Origin: Isoetes taiwanensis
Lineage: Eukaryota; Streptophyta; Lycopodiopsida; Isoetales; Isoetaceae
DNA length: 64,000 nt
Direction of reading: 5' to 3'
Assembly (NCBI GenBank): GCA_021234155.1
Contig: JAJEKV010000776.1
Coordinates: 28,572 to 92,571 of the forward strand
This document shows positions 1 to 10,428 of this stretch, piece by piece. The translations under genes were made by a program, and so were the position numbers. How positions within the stretch are numbered: the first letter of the stretch is position 1; each line of letters begins with the position of its first letter. The notes under the pieces were generated by a model. The model worked only from the letters and a program-made list of their open reading frames with translations. It was not told the origin of the DNA and searched no databases.

Positions 1-18
1 CTTAGTAGACCCCGGCCC

Positions 19-950
19 GTGGCGGCTGCCGCTCGCGCCAATAGCCACGCCTCTCCCTTTGCCAAATGGGGTATGGATTTTGTTGGTCCCATGGACCCAC
101 ACGCAATCAACACTAGGGGCACGCTACATTCTAGTCTTCACGGACTATGCAACCAAATGGGTCAAGCGTGTGCTCTACGACAACACGGTACGCTAGTGCG
201 GCTAAGGTTCTCTACAAGAACATCATCGCGATTTGGATGTCCCTTAGAATTAGTTAGTGATCGTGGAGTTCATTTCATCAATCACACTATTCTTTGAACT
301 CACTAACTATCGCACATTCATCACGGAAAAAGCACGCCTTACTATCCCCGTGGTAATGGCTTGGGCTGAAAGCACAAACAAGGTGCTTATCCACATTACG
401 AAGAAGATTTGTGATCCTACAAGAAAAGATTGGCAAGATAAGTTACCTCTGATTTTATGGGCTTACAATACAACATACAAAGTAGCAATTGGGTCAAACA
501 CCTTTTCGACTTGTGTATGGCCAAGAGGCTCTTATGCCTTTTGAGTTCATTTTACCCTCACTCAAATTCGATTAGCAATGCGAACATAATCCATCGCCAG
601 ACTTTGCAAGAACGAGTTTATCAACCTGGAACAACCGGATGAACCGAAGAGATGCTTTTCTTAGACTTCAACAAGGCAAACAACTACAAAAACAATGGCA
701 TGACAAACACATCAAAAACAAAACTTTTCAAATTGGCGACTTAGTTCTTCTTTACGACATTCGAGATATCAACAACATCTGGCAAACTCAAGCTCGGATG
801 GTCGGGACCATACAAAATTTCGAGATACCACATCACGGAGTTTTACAATTACAAGAATTGAATGGCACTCCATTTCCTACATTAGTCAATGGATTTCGAC
901 TCAAGAAATTTCAAACCCCTAACTGCGGCATCCTTAGCTCAAGAACAAAA
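19..950 (+). pseudogene. Ty3/gypsy integrase, frameshifted 3' part of pol
   Basis: Retrotransposon integrase, the enzyme that inserts the element's cDNA into host DNA. Three reading frames carry successive parts. Positions 19-297 hold the catalytic core, with the WGMDFVGP motif and then SDRGVHF. Positions 257-544 continue with AESTNKVL and the typical DKLPLILWAYNTTYK stretch. Positions 639-920 hold the C-terminal part, with QIGDLVLLYD and a degenerate LNGTPFPTLVNGFRLKKF end. At least two frameshifts separate the parts, so no functional protein is made. The order core, then C-terminal domain, then 3' LTR is the Ty3/gypsy order. RT and RNase H must lie left of the window. No chromodomain is visible. 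Confidence 0.85.
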
Positions 951-3900
951 TTTACAACAAGATACCACTTGTACAAATTTATGAGAAACACTTTTCTATT
1001 ATGTACAAAATTGCCCCGAAGGCTACAATTATTTGTGGGATTTTTCACCGAACAGTCCTAAACTAAACAAAATTGGGAAAACCCCTATCATCTTTGCTAC
1101 TCGCCCTTTACTTTACGGGGGGCACTCCCTCGGAGGATGCGGAAGCCCCAGTGCGACCCACTCGGTGAGCGATCACCTCCGAGGCGTCGAGTTTATCTCC
1201 GGGTTAATGACGATTGCCTCCAACCAAGGATCCATAGGGATCCGGCCGATTCCCGAGCGCCCGGATCGGCGTCGTCCATCTTGCATGTAATCGGTCGCGG
1301 AAGCTCACGGACGGCGTTATCGAGTTCTCCATCTTCACAATTTTGGTTCTTCTCGGCAGAACCCAACTTCAATTATAGGCGAATACCAACCCTAGCGGTT
1401 TATTCGACGAGGTCACCTCGCGAGATATTCGTAATCATTCCCCAGCGATATTTTTGTACACCGCAAACTTTTCGACTCCTCTTTTTAATATTACGACAAG
1501 CTGCCCGTGATTATCACGATCCGCCATTAAAGTTTTATTCTCCGCCCGGGAACTCTCGCATCTTAGTGCGAAATTTTGTCTCTTGAGATTCTCAATCGTC
1601 GCGATCTTTCGACCGTGTCTCCACGACTCAAAAAAAAAAAAAAAAAAAACCCTTCCCAACCGTCACTTCCACTCCTCACTTTTCACTCATACTCCCTCGT
1701 CCTTCCGACTTAGTACTCCGTGACCTCGACCTTCAAGATGGCTTCTACCTCCAAGAACTCAACACTCAACGCTGGCGCACCAATGGATCGGCGCAATTCG
1801 AAAATATCAAGTTCGTTTCTTCATCCGCACACCGGCTCCACATCCGGCATCACCTATAACCTCCGGTGAGTTCCGGATTGTTTCATTTTCCTGCAGAGGA
1901 ACTCCGGCTCCCCAACAAGAACAAATTACGGCAATTTGTGGCTAACACAGTGAAGGAGGAAGATGGATATGCCTCCCAAGTCGATGGAAACCCTATACTC
2001 CTAAACCCTCAAACCATAGCCTCTGCCTTTTTCTCTACCCAATCCGCCCAATGCCTTGTCTTACCTTGACATTGGTAAATATGATATTTCCAAATTCTGC
2101 TCTATTCCTTATAATCTTTGCACAAACCAAAACATCCACCTTTCCAAAGCAACATGATGCCTTTACCAAGTTTCTTTGGAGGAAATTTTTGGGTTACTCC
2201 ATGAAGAATACCTCTATTAACGATGTTTTCTACCATCGTACTATATCCTCACCAACACCCTTTCGAAACAATCAATTGGACTCAACTCACGTATCGGAGA
2301 TTTCCATGAGGACTTGATTTCAGAAAAAATCCTAACTCTTCCTGGGTGCCCCATGGGAGCCCACTTCCAGCTTTCATTAATCATGGACCCCTGGCGCCAT
2401 CATGCCCCCTTCTCCACCAAGCCAACATCGACCTTATTGATGCTTTGAAAGGTCTTCAACCAAACTCTCCTCCTTCGGAAATCAATCTCGTCGGCCAACT
2501 CGGACATGAAATATTTCACAACCACCGTCTCCACCTCCTGTAAATTCCAATTCTCTAAAACCTATTCCTTACGTTGATAACCAACCACGGAACAACCACC
2601 CAGTTAACCTTGTGCAACAATTCCACTTTCGGACTCAACAGCACCGCAAAAACAAGCGGCAAAGAAGAAGACAACAAAACTCCCATTGATCTCCACGAGT
2701 ACTCACAAGGACACTCACGGCAATGACCAAGGATCTATAAACAAGGGTGGCCGAGATCAAAGCCATCCCATCCACCTCCTCACAGGTGGATACCTATGAT
2801 GAAGCTGTCCAGTGCCTTGATGCCCCTCCGTGATCATCACGAGAACTTCATAGCGACCACCGTGGCACGACGCGAGTCCGTGGACCAACTCCAAGCCAGA
2901 AGTCATCCTGCTTTGAAGGACGGTTGACTGTGGAGTGAGGCGAAGCAGCCTTGCACAATCAATTCATGATCCATCGAGAAACCCTTCATCAATCCCAGCA
3001 AATTGTCAAGGAACTCAAGGAGTCCCTCAAACAAAAGCGACACCAAGTACACTGATCTTGAGACCGCTACAACAATCTGGTCACACGAATAATGCTACTA
3101 CTCGGAAGAGAAAGAAACGCCCGTCTGACCAACTTGATGCTTGAGGGTCAAGGTCACGACTTCGAGACCACCTTGCGAATAAGGATGCTCACGCCGCATC
3201 TCTCCAAGGCAAGTTAGACCAGCTCACGGCAACACACCGCGGCTGCCGGATGCTCTTGAAATATTTGCACTCAAAAGCAGGACTTGCAAGCCGCCGACTT
3301 CAAGCTCCTCACGATTCCCAACTTCTCCGAACAAGTCAGACACCTCACACACAAAGTCCGCGGAGCTATGGACCCGGTCTCAGAGCAACAAGATATCATT
3401 CGCAGTTACAAGATCGGCTTCCAGATGGGCTGGCGGGACGGCGGATGATCACGGAAGAAAAGCGGGAACAAACCTATCGACAGCTTGTACGCTATTCCCA
3501 CTGGACTATCGAAACCCGACCGGTTACCATGACTATGTGCAAGCAAGGAAAAACACTTTTCTTTTTATTAAGGGCGAGAAACAAGGGTGATACCACAAGT
3601 CCACGGCATAGGCTGATATCGAGCGACAATGGCCCTTCATGCGTCCATGAGCGAGGCACACTTTGTGCTCGTCGTCATTTTTGATATCCCTCTGGGTTGC
3701 GGATCTCGACCATTTTCGCTCTCGGCACCATAGCCCCCCGGCTTATGTCATGCCTGCGACTTCACGGCACATGTTACTCGGGGCTCATCACGGATAAGCG
3801 CGAGAACTTTAAAAGGAGATACTGTGGCGAGGTTCTTTTTGACCAAGAAGAACAAAGTACCTCCAAGACACAAAATTACGCGATTTGTTACCTCGAGGAA

Positions 3901-4878
3901 TACATGCCTCTTCTCACGAGAAAAGAAGTGGAGCTATGGCTAGTGAACTTGGCACGCTCCTTGGACACTATACAACTCACGAACAAGAACTTGACCTTGC
4001 ACAAGTTGTTCTTACAACATTATGCTTCCTTACCTGATGCGCACCGCGAGCTGAAAGCGAGCGTCCTCCACGATGAGTGGGACCCAGACTTTGGCCCGGC
4101 ACATGTACATTCCGGTGCATGGGAGCGATTACCAAACGACCTACGAGAAGATATTATTGGAATTCCAAGAACAGATACGGGATGACCGCACCAACCCCCA
4201 AACAAGCCGAAAGTACACTAGCAAGCTTTGGATGCCCACCTCGATCAAGGTCAATTCCCAAAGATGGAGACAAGAATTACGGACTCACGAAGTCAAAGAA
4301 CATGCGATTGGACACCCGGCAATTGCTGCAGACAAACGTTGGGACCCACGCTTCATCATGACGCCAAATGGCGTGAGGATGAGACTTTGGACAACACCAA
4401 CAACCTGGATATACATGCCCAATCGTGTTGTGGAAGACCGCCTGAATGCAATTTACGGTCTTGTAACCTTCCTTGCCAAGGCCAAAACTTATTTGATCCA
4501 TACGTATTTGAAAGCGGTAATTGCGTGCAAAGACTCATGACCATACTCGTAGGTATCGCGAACGCAAGTGCGGATCCATTTTTGCAACCCAATGCAAATC
4601 TTTGGAAAGTTCGGGTTGGACCTTGTCTTATACATGGAGATGCAAATCTTCCATCGAGATCCGCGCCCCTTATTTGGAGAACATGATTGAAGGCTTTCTC
4701 ATAGGAGCGGCCAGAATGTTTGGCATCCAGGGACTCAAACAAATCCCCGGAAAAGAGGCGAACAACGCCAGAGTGAATCTGATGGTGAGCCTCCCTCATC
4801 TCTATATTCCAAGATCAGAAGAGAGCGGGGATTCCCACCCCGAATTCATGCCCCCTTTTTCTAGCCAATAAGTGTAGT
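951..4878 (+). other. Broken 3' region of the gypsy element, between integrase and polypurine tract
   Basis: About 3.9 kb between the end of integrase and the polypurine tract, unusually long for a gypsy element. It holds short overlapping ORFs in all plus frames, for example 1866-2069, 3697-4185 and 4073-4540, which look like pieces of one or more longer coding regions broken by frameshifts. I recognise no domain in them. A poly(A) run of about 20 lies at 1630-1650. Some plant gypsy lineages (Tat/Ogre-like) carry long 3' regions with or without an extra ORF; assignment to that lineage is inference from length only. Another insertion within this interval cannot be excluded. Confidence 0.45.
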
Positions 4879-4890
4879 TTGGTAGGGGAG
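4879..4890 (+). other. Polypurine tract of the gypsy element
   Basis: TTGGTAGGGGAG stands immediately before the TGTTA that opens the LTR. A purine run at this place primes plus-strand cDNA synthesis in LTR retrotransposons. Confidence 0.6.
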
Positions 4891-5495
4891 TGTTAATACA
4901 TGCTGGCGGAACACGAGGTCTATACTTCTTTGCATGAGGCGAGGCCCCCAGCCCGCGGTGTCCGAAGAGGATCCACAAGGCGCCCGCGGCGGGTCAGCTC
5001 CTCAAAAGCCGAGAAGACCCAAAAGGTAGGACCCGCGGCCGGGCCACTACTTGTACGTTAGCGCGGACGCGGACAGCTCAGTTCTGTTCCGAGTGCCCAA
5101 GTAGTGGAGCCGCAGCGTTGTCATGATGAGGATCAGATTCGGGCCGTAGGCCACTCAGGTATTCCTATATATTGTAGCATTTTTGCTCCTTCAAAAAGGG
5201 TTGAGTGTTCTTTTGTGTCACCTCTGAAAGCGGAACATCTTTGATGTTGCTTTGTTGTGCGCTCTTTTGAGCCTTCATTGTACACTTGTTTTGATCAATG
5301 GATTGCCGTGTTCTCCACAAGTGTCTTGTGTGTTTCATTGTGTATTGCCATTCTTTGTTTTATCGAGTTTTCTTGTTCTTTCCTCGTTAGCAAAAATCCA
5401 GCGTGACAAGAGTGTCGGGGATTTGCCCTGCTTAGGACTTCACGGATCTCCACGGAGATGCATCCCTCGAGCGATCAGAGCCCGGACCCCAAACA
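4891..5495 (+). mobile_element. 3' LTR of the Ty3/gypsy element
   Basis: Begins TGTTA directly after the polypurine tract and ends AAACA, giving the TG...CA ends and a short terminal inverted repeat (TGTT/AACA). Length 605 bp. A TATA box lies at 5166-5173. It is GC-rich in its first 250 bp, unlike the sequence around it. Immediately after it comes pyrimidine-rich Helitron sequence, so the retrotransposon inserted into a Helitron. The 5' LTR is outside the window, so the ends and the target duplication cannot be checked here. Confidence 0.65.
5166..5173 (+). promoter_or_regulatory. TATA box in the LTR
   Basis: TATATATT about 275 bp into the LTR, at the usual U3/R position for a Pol II retrotransposon promoter. 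Confidence 0.45.
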
Positions 5496-5687
5496 CTTAT
5501 CTTTTCCCTTTTACCCGTGCCTTACCTCCCCTTTCCTTTTCCTATCTCCTTAAGAAATCAAATCATGACTAATCACGGTAGTGGAAAGTCGTGCGATAAA
5601 TCTCAGCCTTCATTTTCAATCAGATGATCTCAGCCATTTAAATTAGGGATTGATCTATTCAATACGATATAACATTATAATATAAGA
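5496..5687 (-). mobile_element. Helitron H1, 5'-terminal remnant (minus strand)
   Basis: Read on the minus strand it starts TCTTATATTATAATG, a Helitron 5' end (TC plus AT-rich). About 150 bp of subterminal sequence follows (AAATTAGGG, GTCGTGCGATAAATCTC on +), and then pyrimidine-rich interior at 5497-5560. The same subterminal blocks recur in H2 at 7740-7860, which identifies the family. The rest was displaced by the retrotransposon ending at 5495. Confidence 0.65.
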
Positions 5688-7885
5688 CTAGTTAAGGTGC
5701 CCAGCGTTGCTGGCCATAGCTAGAAACTGTGAATGACATACTGGAGCAATTGTTAAATGGATTCTTGTTTTTAAAATTGGATAATCAAGAGCATTTGACC
5801 ACATTTCGCACTTCCCCTTATCTTTTCCGTTTTCCTTTTTCATTTTGCCTTTGTCTACTTTTTTTTTTCCTATTTTCCCCTTGCGCCTTTTCCCTTTTTA
5901 CATTTTTCAATTTACTTTTTTTCTTTTTCCATTATTCCATTTCCTCGTTTTCTCTTTTTTGTTTCTGCTTCCCCATTTTTCCGTTTCTATTTTTCCCTTC
6001 CCTTTTCTCCAATTTGTGGTTGCCCTTTTCCCTTTCCTTGTGCCCTTTCCCCCCTCTCGTTTTCCATTTCCCTCTTCCCCTTTTCCTCGTGCCCGTCTTT
6101 CTAAGTTTTTCTTTCTGCTTTCCCCTTTCCTTTCCCTTTTCCCTTTCCTTCTCCCCACCTTTTCTTTTTTCCCCTTTTTCCCTTCCCTTTTCCTCTTTTG
6201 CCCAGACCCTTGGTCTTCTTTTTTCTAGTGCCATTTTCCTTCCTTTTCCCCCCTCCTTTTTTCTTTTCCCTCTTTCCCTTTCCCTTTTTTCATGTCTATT
6301 TTTCCTTCGGTTTTTCCCTTTCCTCACCCTTTCCCTCTTCCCTTTTTTGCCATGTCCCTTTTCTCTTCTATTTTTTCTTGCTCTTTTTTTGCTCCTCTTT
6401 TCCCCTTTCTTCACCTTTTTCCTCCTTCCCTCCTTTTTCCTTTTTTTTCCTTCTCTTTTCTTTTTCTATTTTGCTCTTCCTTTTTATTCACCTCCCCTTT
6501 CTATTTTTCCATTTTACCTCCCGTTTTTTCCCTTTTGCCTTTTTCCATTTGCTTCCACTTTTTTTTCACGTTTGCCTTTTCCATTTTCAACCTCCTTGCT
6601 TTTCCCTTTTTCTATCCCTCCCTTTTCACATTCCCTTTTTCATTTTACCTTATTTTATTTTCCTTTTCTCCCATTCCATCCCCTTCGCTTCCCTTTCCCC
6701 CTTCCCCTTTACCAATGGCCTTTTTCCTTCCTTTTTCCTCCTCTCCCGACCCTTTCTCTATTCCGTTTTTTTTTTTTCGTGCCCTTTTTCTCTTCCATTT
6801 TTCTCTCTTTCCGCCTCATTTTTATTTTTTTTTCCCCTTTTTTTTTTTTCTCATGTCTTTTTTTTCCCTTCCTTTATTTCTCTTTCCCTTTTCTGATTGC
6901 CATTTATTCCTTCCCTTTTGCCCACCCTTTCCCTCTTCCCTTTTTCCACTTTTTAGTCTTTTTCTTTCCCTTTCCTCCCTCATTTGTTCTTTTCTTTTTC
7001 CCTTTCCCCTTTCTTCTCTCCTTTCTCTTCCCTTTTTCCGCTTCTCTCCTCTCTTTTTCTCTTTCCTTTTTTTTTTTTCGTGTCCTTTTTCCCTTCCTTT
7101 TTTCTCCTTTCCCCACCTTTTTTCTCTCCCCCTTTCCCACTGTCCCTTTTCGCTCCCTCCTTCCCTTTTTTCCTTTCCTTTTTCCTTTTCCGTTTCCCTT
7201 CCCTTCTCATCCCCTTTTTCCCTTCCCTTTTACTCCTGTCCTCACCCTTTCCCTCTTCTCCTTTTCATAGTGTCATTTTTTCCTTTATTTTTTCTCTTAC
7301 TTTTCCTTTCTTTTTTTTTTTGTGCTATTTTCTATTTCCTTTTCCCTTTTATCAGGTGCCTTTTTGCCTTTCCTTTGCTTTTATCTCCTCCCTTTTCCTC
7401 CTTTCCCCACCTTTTACTCTTCCTTTCCCGGTGTTCCTTTTCACTCCCTCCTCCCCCCTTTTCCTTTCCCTTTCCCTTTTCTTTCCTTTTCCCTTTTCCT
7501 TTTCCCTTCCCTTTTCTCTACCCTTTTTCCTCATCCCTTTTCAACTTCCCTTTTGCTCCTATCCTCATCCTTTCCATCTTCTCCTTTTCATAGTGTCCTT
7601 TTTTTCTTTATTTTCCTTTCCCTTTTTCGTGCTCTTTTCGCTTTCCTTTTTTCCTTTCTTTCTTTCTTTCCCTTTTACCCGTGCCTTTTTGCCTTTCACT
7701 TTGCCATTTTCTCCTCCCTTTTCCTTTTCCCTTTCCTCTTCAGACATTAAAGCATGGCCAATCATGGTGGAGGGAAGTCGTGCGATAAATCTCGACCTCC
7801 GAATGCAATCGGATGATTCCAACCATCCAAATTAGGGTTTCATTCATGGCATACTTACGCTATAACATCTTATATTATAAAAATA
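5688..7885 (-). mobile_element. Helitron H2, non-autonomous, pyrimidine-rich interior (minus strand)
   Basis: The 3' end is CTAG (reverse complement) at 5688-5691, with the hairpin at 5698-5716 (TGCCCAGCGTTGCTGGCCA; one stem base differs from the perfect form). It abuts H1's 5' end exactly, the A|T site preferred by Helitrons. The interior 5795-7740 is almost pure T/C on +. Subterminal sequence at 7740-7860 matches H1. The outermost 5' end is odd: TCTTATATTATAAAAATA stands at 7868-7885 in plus orientation, the reverse of what a minus-strand element should show. There is no Rep/helicase gene, so it would depend on another Helitron. Confidence 0.7.
5795..7740. repeat. Polypyrimidine low-complexity tract (H2 interior)
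   Basis: Nearly 2 kb of T and C on +, built from irregular CCCTTTT-like words, with scattered short breaks such as GTGCC and CATGTCC. Long open frames rich in Phe, Ser, Pro and Leu arise here only because stop codons need A or G. Confidence 0.95.
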
Positions 7886-10428
7886 CTAGTAACGGTGCCC
7901 AGCGTTGCTGGGCATGATTTGGAACCTGCAACTATTGGGACGCCGAGGACATTGCATCGGAACAGGAGTTTTGCCTCTTGGTGGTATTGAGCATGGTGTT
8001 CAATTGTAATATTGTTTTGTAGTTGTGCTCATCATGTTATTTTGTTGTTGCAATTTAATCAAAGTCATCACGTTGTTAATTGTAGTAATCTTACCAAGTG
8101 CAAACACTCTTGCGCAGGAATTCTTAGGAAGTGCAAACACTCTTGCCTAGGAATTCATTGATGTAACGCCGACTACTATTTGTAACGAATAGTTTGTCTT
8201 TGCTTACTTATGAGCCAAAGCATGTTTTCTTGTTATGTTTTCTTGTTACTACCATGGGGTAACGAAGGCCTTAGTGGTTGTCTAGTCCATAAAAGCAACT
8301 CTTTTTAGCACACCATAATTAAACAAATACTACTATCCTTGCCATTGCAACATTCCTTCCAGGGTTTGATGTGGGGTTGGATGTCGTTTTCTACATGTTT
8401 ACAACAAAGACAGAGAAATTTTTCACCATTCTCCTCAATTATCTTCTCCATTTTGGTTTAGGCGACATTTAAACAATAAGATTTGAAAATGTTAAAACAA
8501 TATGATTTCGGTCGATAACATTGATATCAAAACATATTGGAAATTGCATATGTATTAAGCAAAAGGCAAAAGATAATTGGAATTAGAACCACTTACAAAA
8601 GCAGGGATGTAAGATATTTTTACGTGCATTTTTGCATGGCATTCATGATATAAATGCTAAGTACAATCTGATCATATGTTACACGAAGAATAGACTTCCC
8701 CATAGCAATCACATCTCCGATCACAACCATACCAATTAAAGTTGCGGTGAGAAAGGGAGTAACATCAATGAAAGATATTGTTGTCAAGCTTGTCGACATA
8801 ATCTTTGAGTCCCACATCCCCATTAGATACATTATCTTTGCGCATAGCTTGATAGTTGAGCACCAGCAATGCATGCGGTGAGGATAAATAACAATGAATG
8901 ATGAATACCCATAAGCCTTACAATAAAAAAGCCCGGGTATGGTAGAGGCATGTCACAGTACCTTTGTATAATTAAAACAAAATCGGCGAAAAGCTGCACA
9001 TGGATAGCATAATACCACCAAGATAGGGAGCATAAAATCCTTGCTTACCACGATGCACATTAGATGCTAGCTTTGGAGATTTTCTTACATTGCCATACCC
9101 CATCTTTGCATTGCCATAGCGGATCTTCCAAGCCCAAAGCGGGGAATAATCACGGAAAATACATGGAATGTTTGCATTCATGGAAGCCGATCCATTCTTG
9201 GAACCTCCACGCCATCTTTGAGGCCCGATCTTTGCGCAAGCCCAATCTCTGTCTAAACCGAGTCTACTCGACAATCCGCCAATGTGGCAAAGCCTGTGCA
9301 TCTGGCAGCTCAAGAGGGCGACCATAGCCGGAAAAATTCCTCAATACAAAACAAAAGCCATAGCTCCTCGGCGGTAATTTAGTTCCTCGTAATTCGTCCT
9401 ATCAATTGTCATAGTATGTTTTCCGGTTCCGTGAACTTTGTATTTACGGCGGTCATTCTACTACAATTTGTAACAAATAGAGCACATTTTGCGTGATGTG
9501 CAATTGGTCCATAGTGCGGCGGATTACACATAGTATACCAATTTGCTCCTGCAACTATTTAAAGCGGAAGAATAATGGCTGTCTAATTATGGTGTAAAGA
9601 CACGAAAAGAAACTAACGGTACTACAGAGGATGTCCACCTTGCCCAAACATCCGAGGTCGGCCACCGAGGTCAACACAGATTATTAACAAAGGAAAGGAT
9701 GAGCTTGAGGCCATATTTGGAAGCTTGAAATAACGAAATCCAAGCCACCCGCACCAAATTCATGTTAGCATTAGGAAAATGGAAAACCAAACTACATGAA
9801 GTAAGTAAGTAAATTTTCTATTAAAGGAAACAAACTGCGGGGCATGTTGATCGTAGACTCCCAAGGACTACGCATAGCATTGTATCCTCTCGATCTTTAA
9901 AAGCTTCGGCCTAGATAGATCAAAAGATCGATCACTGCGAAAGTTCTTTGAAGCGGGCTGCCGATTTCAGCCGGGAGAGCCAGCATAAATTTGGTTCCCT
10001 TGAGAATCCCATGTAACGGGATGAAGCCCGTCTATGTATATTTTGCTTTGAGATGTGGAAAACTTCAGACCCATTGAAGCTGCAGAATCCTCGGTGTAAT
10101 TTAGTTCCTTGCCATGGTGGATGCCATAGTTTGTCGCTCAAACTCACAGCCTTCTTAGGGTAACAGATTTGGTCGCCTTTTTTGTGTTGAATCCCCATCC
10201 TTCACCATGCATGCGCATCGCCTGGAGGATTTGCAGCTGGCGGCTTCTTTCTGTTCAACAACAGTGATTAGGGTTGGATAGAAGCTGCTGCCGTGAAGGA
10301 GAAACCCTAAAGAAAGGTAAAAGCTGAAAGAAAAGGTGGAGATGATGCCACGTGTCTAAAAAATCCAAACCGTCCAATTCAAAGTGTAATGGATTTCAAG
10401 GCGGATATACATTAAAATTTTATCTTAT
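7886..10428 (-). mobile_element. Helitron H3 (minus strand), interior unrecognised
   Basis: The 3' end is clear: CTAG at 7886-7889 and a perfect hairpin TGCCCAGCGTTGCTGGGCA at 7896-7914. The 5' end is inferred near 10428, because 10330-10400 (minus strand) shows a diverged form of the family's subterminal block (GGACGGTTTGGATTTTTT, then CACGTGGCATCATC). The interior is ordinary mixed sequence, unlike H2. It includes a 28-bp direct duplication (8096-8123 and 8129-8156), short minus-strand ORFs at 8620-8874 and 9932-10198, and a plus-strand ORF at 9064-9327, none recognised. These may be captured host fragments, the usual cargo of non-autonomous Helitrons; that is inference. Confidence 0.55.
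8096..8156 (+). repeat. 28-bp direct duplication, two copies
   Basis: AAGTGCAAACACTCTTGC plus an AGGAATTC end occurs at 8096-8123 and again at 8129-8156, differing at two bases (GC versus CT before AGGAATTC). Confidence 0.9.

Noticed and set aside
5690-5720. Hairpin TGCCCAGCGTTGCTGGCCA as a transcription terminator or attachment site
   Set aside because: It recurs next to CTAG at every Helitron 3' end in the window, so it is the element's terminal hairpin.
5729-7270. 513-codon open frame and overlapping 433- and 283-codon frames
   Set aside because: Pure pyrimidine sequence cannot form stop codons on this strand. The Phe/Ser/Pro/Leu product and equal openness of all frames show composition, not coding.
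8620-8874. Minus ORF of 84 codons considered as a Helitron RPA-like fragment
   Set aside because: Only a loose hydrophobic resemblance; no conserved OB-fold motif could be matched.
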